64,000 bases of DNA from Hymenobacter mucosus (lineage in GTDB: Bacteria > Bacteroidota > Bacteroidia > Cytophagales > Hymenobacteraceae), in assembly GCF_900188255.1 (NCBI RefSeq), contig NZ_FZNS01000009.1, positions 62,001 to 126,000 of the forward strand. The letters are read 5' to 3'. Positions 61,049 to 64,000 of this stretch are shown here, in pieces. Position 1 is the stretch's first letter. Each line of letters starts with the position of its first letter. The notes beneath the pieces were generated by a model. That model made no database searches. It saw only the letters and a list, made by a program, of their open reading frames with translations, and was not told the origin of the DNA. A program made the translations under genes and the position numbers.

Positions 61049-62161
61049 ATGGCCCCACGAAAAAAACAAGTCCCGGCTCCCAGTACGACCAGCCCAGTAT
61101 CCATGGCCGACCTCGCCCGGGAGCTAGGGGTTTCCATGACGACCATTTCGCGGGCCCTGAGCGACCACCACAGCATTGGGCCGGCTATGAAGCAGAAGGT
61201 CCTCAAGCTGGCGAAGAAATACAACTACCAGCCCAACCGCTTGGCCTCTGCGCTACGCAAAGGCAAAAGCCAGCTTTTGGGTATTATCGTACCATATATT
61301 GAAGGTCGGTTTTTTCCCTCAGTAGTGCACGGCATTGAAACGGCCGCCAGCAAAGCCGGCTACAACGTAATCATCTGCCAGTCGAACGAGGACGTAGCAC
61401 AGGAGCGGCGCAACCTGGAGATTCTACTCAGCGCCCAGGTAGCGGGCATTCTGGTGTCCCTTTCACGTACTACCCTCGATTTTCGTCACTTTGATAAGGT
61501 GCGCAGCCGGGGGTTGCCCTTGGTGTTTTTTGACCGCATCGTGGAGGGCGACAACGTAAATGCCGTGGTGCTCGACGACCAAGAGGGTGGGTGCCTATCT
61601 ACGCGCCATCTGCTACAGCAAGGGTGCCGCCGCATTGCCCACCTGGCTGGCCCCCAGCATCTGAACATCTATAAGAATCGCCGCCAAGGCTACCTTGATG
61701 CTTTGCGCGAAGCGGGCATACCCGTAGAGGAGGAGTTGATGGTATACACCAACATGACCCAGGAGCAAGGCACCGAAGCTATGCGTAGCCTGCTAGCCCT
61801 GCCCTCGCCACCCGATGCCATATTTGCGGCTGGCGACTACTGCGCGCTGGGAGCCTTGCAGGAGGCGCAACGCCAAGGCCTGCGCGTACCTCAGGACATT
61901 GCCATTTCGGGGTTCAGTAACGAAACCTTCACCGTTATTACAGAGCCTTCTATTACCACCATTGATCAGCGTTGCGAGGAGATGGGGCAAGCCGCCGTGC
62001 GGTTGCTGTTAGAGTTAGTTGATGCTGATGGCAACCCCTTTGCCCCTCGGCAAGTATCGCTACGCCCGGAACTGCTCGTGCGCCGCTCCTCCGTGCGCCA
62101 GCCAGACAACGTAGCTGCTTCGGTGCAGGGCGTGGCGGCGGATGTGCTGCTGCCCCAGTAA
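61049..62161 (+). CDS. LacI-family transcriptional regulator of the arabinose/arabinan locus
   Basis: This 370-residue regulator has an N-terminal helix-turn-helix (about 18-38: SMADLARELGVSMTTISRAL) and the hinge helix LASALR at 65-70, which in this family inserts into a central CpG of the operator. A periplasmic-binding-protein-like sensor domain follows (about 75-340) with FFDRIVEGDNVNAV, HLAGP, YLDALREAGIP and IAISGFSNETFT. Six CpG-centred palindromes in the locus are the likely targets, making it a repressor induced by arabinose or an arabino-oligosaccharide. The effector is inferred from context. The ATG 61049 start is the only one before the HTH. Confidence 0.9.
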   Translation: MAPRKKQVPAPSTTSPVSMADLARELGVSMTTISRALSDHHSIGPAMKQKVLKLAKKYNYQPNRLASALRKGKSQLLGIIVPYIEGRFFPSVVHGIETAASKAGYNVIICQSNEDVAQERRNLEILLSAQVAGILVSLSRTTLDFRHFDKVRSRGLPLVFFDRIVEGDNVNAVVLDDQEGGCLSTRHLLQQGCRRIAHLAGPQHLNIYKNRRQGYLDALREAGIPVEEELMVYTNMTQEQGTEAMRSLLALPSPPDAIFAAGDYCALGALQEAQRQGLRVPQDIAISGFSNETFTVITEPSITTIDQRCEEMGQAAVRLLLELVDADGNPFAPRQVSLRPELLVRRSSVRQPDNVAASVQGVAADVLLPQ

Positions 62162-62167
62162 GTAATC

Positions 62168-62878
62168 ATGCCGCAAGAGTACCTGCTCTTTGTTGATACG
62201 GAAACCACTGGTCTTCCCCGCGGGTGGGACCAACCGTATACGAAGGAGCCCAACTGGCCCTACATTGCGCAGCTTGGGTGGGCAGTTTACACTGTAGGAG
62301 GGGAGCAAGTAAAAGCCGATCAGGACTACCTGCTGGTGCCCGCTGGTAGCATGCCGGCCTCGGCCATTGCTATTCATGGCCTCACGCCAGCTTTTCTCCA
62401 GGAGCACGGCCAGCCGCCCCACGTGGTGCTGCAACGCCTGCTCAGTGATTTGGAGACCTACCAGCCCCGCGTAATTGGGCATTTTCTGCAGCTCGATTTT
62501 CACGTGCTGGGGGCAGCCTTCGAGCGGGCGGGCCTACCCAACCCTTTGCTTGCGCTGCCGCAGTTTTGCACTATGACGGCCACCAAGCCCTCCCTGCCCA
62601 ATGCCCCGCACGAGCGGCACCTGCGCCTGCACGAGCTGCACGAGCTGTTGTTCGACGAGGCGCTCGAACGTCCGCACGATGCCTACGTAGATGCGCTGGC
62701 TACTGCCCGCTGCTTTTTCGAGTTGCAGCGTCGTGGTTGGCTGACCGATGATATCTTGCTGGGCCAGTTGCCGCTGACGGCTCCTGTGGCGCCCGTGCGT
62801 AAGCTCGGGTGGCTCTGGGTGCTCGGCGTGGTAGGAGCCGGCTTGTTGTGTATTCTTTACTGGATTCTCTATGGATGA
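62168..62878 (+). CDS. DEDDh 3'-5' exonuclease-like protein with C-terminal membrane anchor
   Basis: This 236-residue protein has an RNase T/DnaQ-type fold. Exo I is FVDTETTG (Asp10, Glu12), Exo II is in GHFLQLDFHVL, and Exo III is HDAYVDALATARCF, which gives the DEDDh set. After about residue 205 there is one hydrophobic helix (WLWVLGVVGAGLLCILYWIL), unusual for this family, so the enzyme may be tethered to the inner membrane. It starts 6 bases after the LacI gene and overlaps the DUF294 gene by 8 bases. It probably degrades or proofreads short nucleic acids; the target is unknown. Confidence 0.82.
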   Translation: MPQEYLLFVDTETTGLPRGWDQPYTKEPNWPYIAQLGWAVYTVGGEQVKADQDYLLVPAGSMPASAIAIHGLTPAFLQEHGQPPHVVLQRLLSDLETYQPRVIGHFLQLDFHVLGAAFERAGLPNPLLALPQFCTMTATKPSLPNAPHERHLRLHELHELLFDEALERPHDAYVDALATARCFFELQRRGWLTDDILLGQLPLTAPVAPVRKLGWLWVLGVVGAGLLCILYWILYG

Positions 62879-64000
62879 CCGCCTCGATTTTCTCCGCACT
62901 GTGGAACCGTTTACCGTCTTGCCCGACGAGGTGCTGGCCGGAGTGGTAGATCTGCTGCAAGAGGTGTCCTACCCGAAAGAAACCCTGCTCTACCAGCAGG
63001 ATTCTTCTAAAATCCGCAGCCTGGATATTGTTGTATCTGGAGCCTACGAAACGTTTTTCTACGATAGCGCGCAGCACAAGCGCCTACCCGAAACGTACGG
63101 ACCCGGCACCTGCTACGGGGGCATGTCCATTCTGCTTAATAAGAAACGCTCCCTCCGCACCGTCATAGCCCGCCGCGACACCCGCGTGCTGCAGCTCCCC
63201 CGCCGCGACTTCCGGGCTCTATGCCTGGCTTCGGAGCAGTTCTTTCAGTACTTCACCCACAAGTATGGGGAGCGGATGCTGAACGATGAATACGCCCACT
63301 TCGTGAAGCCTGCCAGCCCGCCGGAAGCTAACTTCCTCGTGGCCGACCAGCTATTCTCCCGGCGCATTGAAACGCTGGAAGTGCGCGAGCTGCTGGCGTG
63401 CCCCGGCGCTACCCCCATTTACGAAGCGGCCCGCCGCATGGCGGCTGCCAAGGTGAGCTGCCTGTTTGTGACCGACGACGAAACGGGCACTATCAGCGGC
63501 TACTGCACCGACATTACCCTGCGCGACAAGGTGATTGCCCAGCAGCTTGACGCGGCGCGCCCCGTGCGCGACGTGGTAGCTACGCCAATTGTGAGCATCA
63601 ACCAGGGCGCCTACGTGTATGAGGCCATCTTGCTGATGTTCCAAACCAAGACCCGCTACTTGCTGGTGGAGCGAAATGGGCAGTACACGGGCTTCCTGAG
63701 CCGCAACAAGCTGCTCAGCGACTTGGCGCAGTCGCCGTTCATGTTCATCCAGGCCGTGAAGCTGGCCCAGAGCACGCGAGAGCTAAAGCGCCGCTGGGAG
63801 ATGGTGCCTAACATCGTAAACCAACTCCTGACGCGGGGCGTGAAGCCGGAAATCGTGAACCAGGTAATTTCCACCGTGGCCGATACCATTGCCCTTAAGG
63901 TGATTGAGAATGTGCTGGCTGAGCACGGCCCGGCGCCGGCCAAGTTTGTGTTTATGGTGCTGGGTAGCGAAGGGCGCAAGGAGCAAACCCTCGTGACGGA
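62871..64000 (+). CDS. DUF294-type nucleotidyltransferase with cNMP-binding and CBS domains, N-terminal part
   Basis: The gene starts at ATG 62871 and runs off the right edge after about 376 codons. An N-terminal cyclic-nucleotide-binding domain (about 15-130, with GPGTCYGGMSILLNKK) is followed by two CBS repeats (about 165-285, with SCLFVTDDETGTISGYCTD and TRYLLVERNGQYTGFLSRNK). The start of the DUF294 nucleotidyltransferase part follows (ELKRRWEMVPNIVNQLL) up to VLGSEGRKEQTL, the GS-x-GR-x-EQ nucleotide-binding motif. Such proteins are often encoded next to a DnaQ-like exonuclease, as here with an 8-base overlap. Signal-controlled nucleotidyl transfer is inferred from the domains. Confidence 0.88.
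   Translation, partial: MDDRLDFLRTVEPFTVLPDEVLAGVVDLLQEVSYPKETLLYQQDSSKIRSLDIVVSGAYETFFYDSAQHKRLPETYGPGTCYGGMSILLNKKRSLRTVIARRDTRVLQLPRRDFRALCLASEQFFQYFTHKYGERMLNDEYAHFVKPASPPEANFLVADQLFSRRIETLEVRELLACPGATPIYEAARRMAAAKVSCLFVTDDETGTISGYCTDITLRDKVIAQQLDAARPVRDVVATPIVSINQGAYVYEAILLMFQTKTRYLLVERNGQYTGFLSRNKLLSDLAQSPFMFIQAVKLAQSTRELKRRWEMVPNIVNQLLTRGVKPEIVNQVISTVADTIALKVIENVLAEHGPAPAKFVFMVLGSEGRKEQTLVT

Overview
The window comes from a bacterium of the phylum Bacteroidetes, most likely a Hymenobacter-like member of the Cytophagales. The grounds are a SusC/SusD pair, type IX secretion (T9SS) C-terminal sorting domains, SusD- and GH43-type lipoproteins, gene starts without clear Shine-Dalgarno sequences, promoter-like TAnnTTTG boxes, and a nuo cluster with a short NuoG. 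No rRNA, tRNA, CRISPR array, transposase or prophage module was seen.

Layout. (1) 1-3547: four plus-strand genes of a non-phosphorylating L-fucose route (aldo/keto reductase end, FucP permease, L-fuconolactonase-like amidohydrolase, zinc alcohol dehydrogenase). (2) 3743-4729: an SdpR/SdpI-like repressor and membrane protein pair with a perfect operator-like palindrome. (3) 4819-22867: respiratory complex I on the minus strand, split in two. nuoABCDEFGHIJ ends at a strong terminator at 14447-14476. nuoKLMN is a second unit that carries a small superinfection-immunity-like membrane gene between nuoL and nuoM. Between the halves lie a MaoC-like hydratase, an ECF sigma factor, a small membrane protein and a serine hydrolase. 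(4) 23159-29255: pruA, a cytoplasmic GH43, and small housekeeping genes (nucleotide kinase, YjjG phosphatase, thioredoxin-like ferredoxin, ArsR regulator, carboxypeptidase-domain protein). (5) 29580-62161: a large arabinan/L-arabinose utilisation locus. (6) 62168-64000: a DEDDh exonuclease and the start of a DUF294 nucleotidyltransferase.

The arabinose locus is the main story. Surface proteins (SusC, SusD, a GH43 lipoprotein, two T9SS-sorted GH43-CBM13 arabinanases) should bind and cut arabinan. Further exported GH43, GH51, GH36 and GH27 enzymes would trim side chains. An SSS-family symporter would import arabinose, an aldose epimerase interconverts anomers, and AraA, AraB and AraD convert L-arabinose to xylulose 5-phosphate. 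Transketolase and transaldolase feed that into the pentose phosphate pathway. A LacI-family regulator is encoded at the right end. Six near-identical palindromes with the consensus ACACAAWCGWTTGTGT (central CpG, as usual for LacI-family operators) lie before susC (two), the epimerase-araBDA unit, transketolase, a GH43 gene, and in the GH51/lacI intergenic region. No other palindrome of this kind was found in the window. This indicates one LacI-type regulon that joins polysaccharide capture, cleavage, uptake and central metabolism, where better-known Bacteroides arabinan loci use hybrid two-component sensors.

Most transcription units end in long perfect hairpins (13-32 bp stems). Start sites were often moved inward from the longest open frame, to the codon where family homology or a signal peptide begins.
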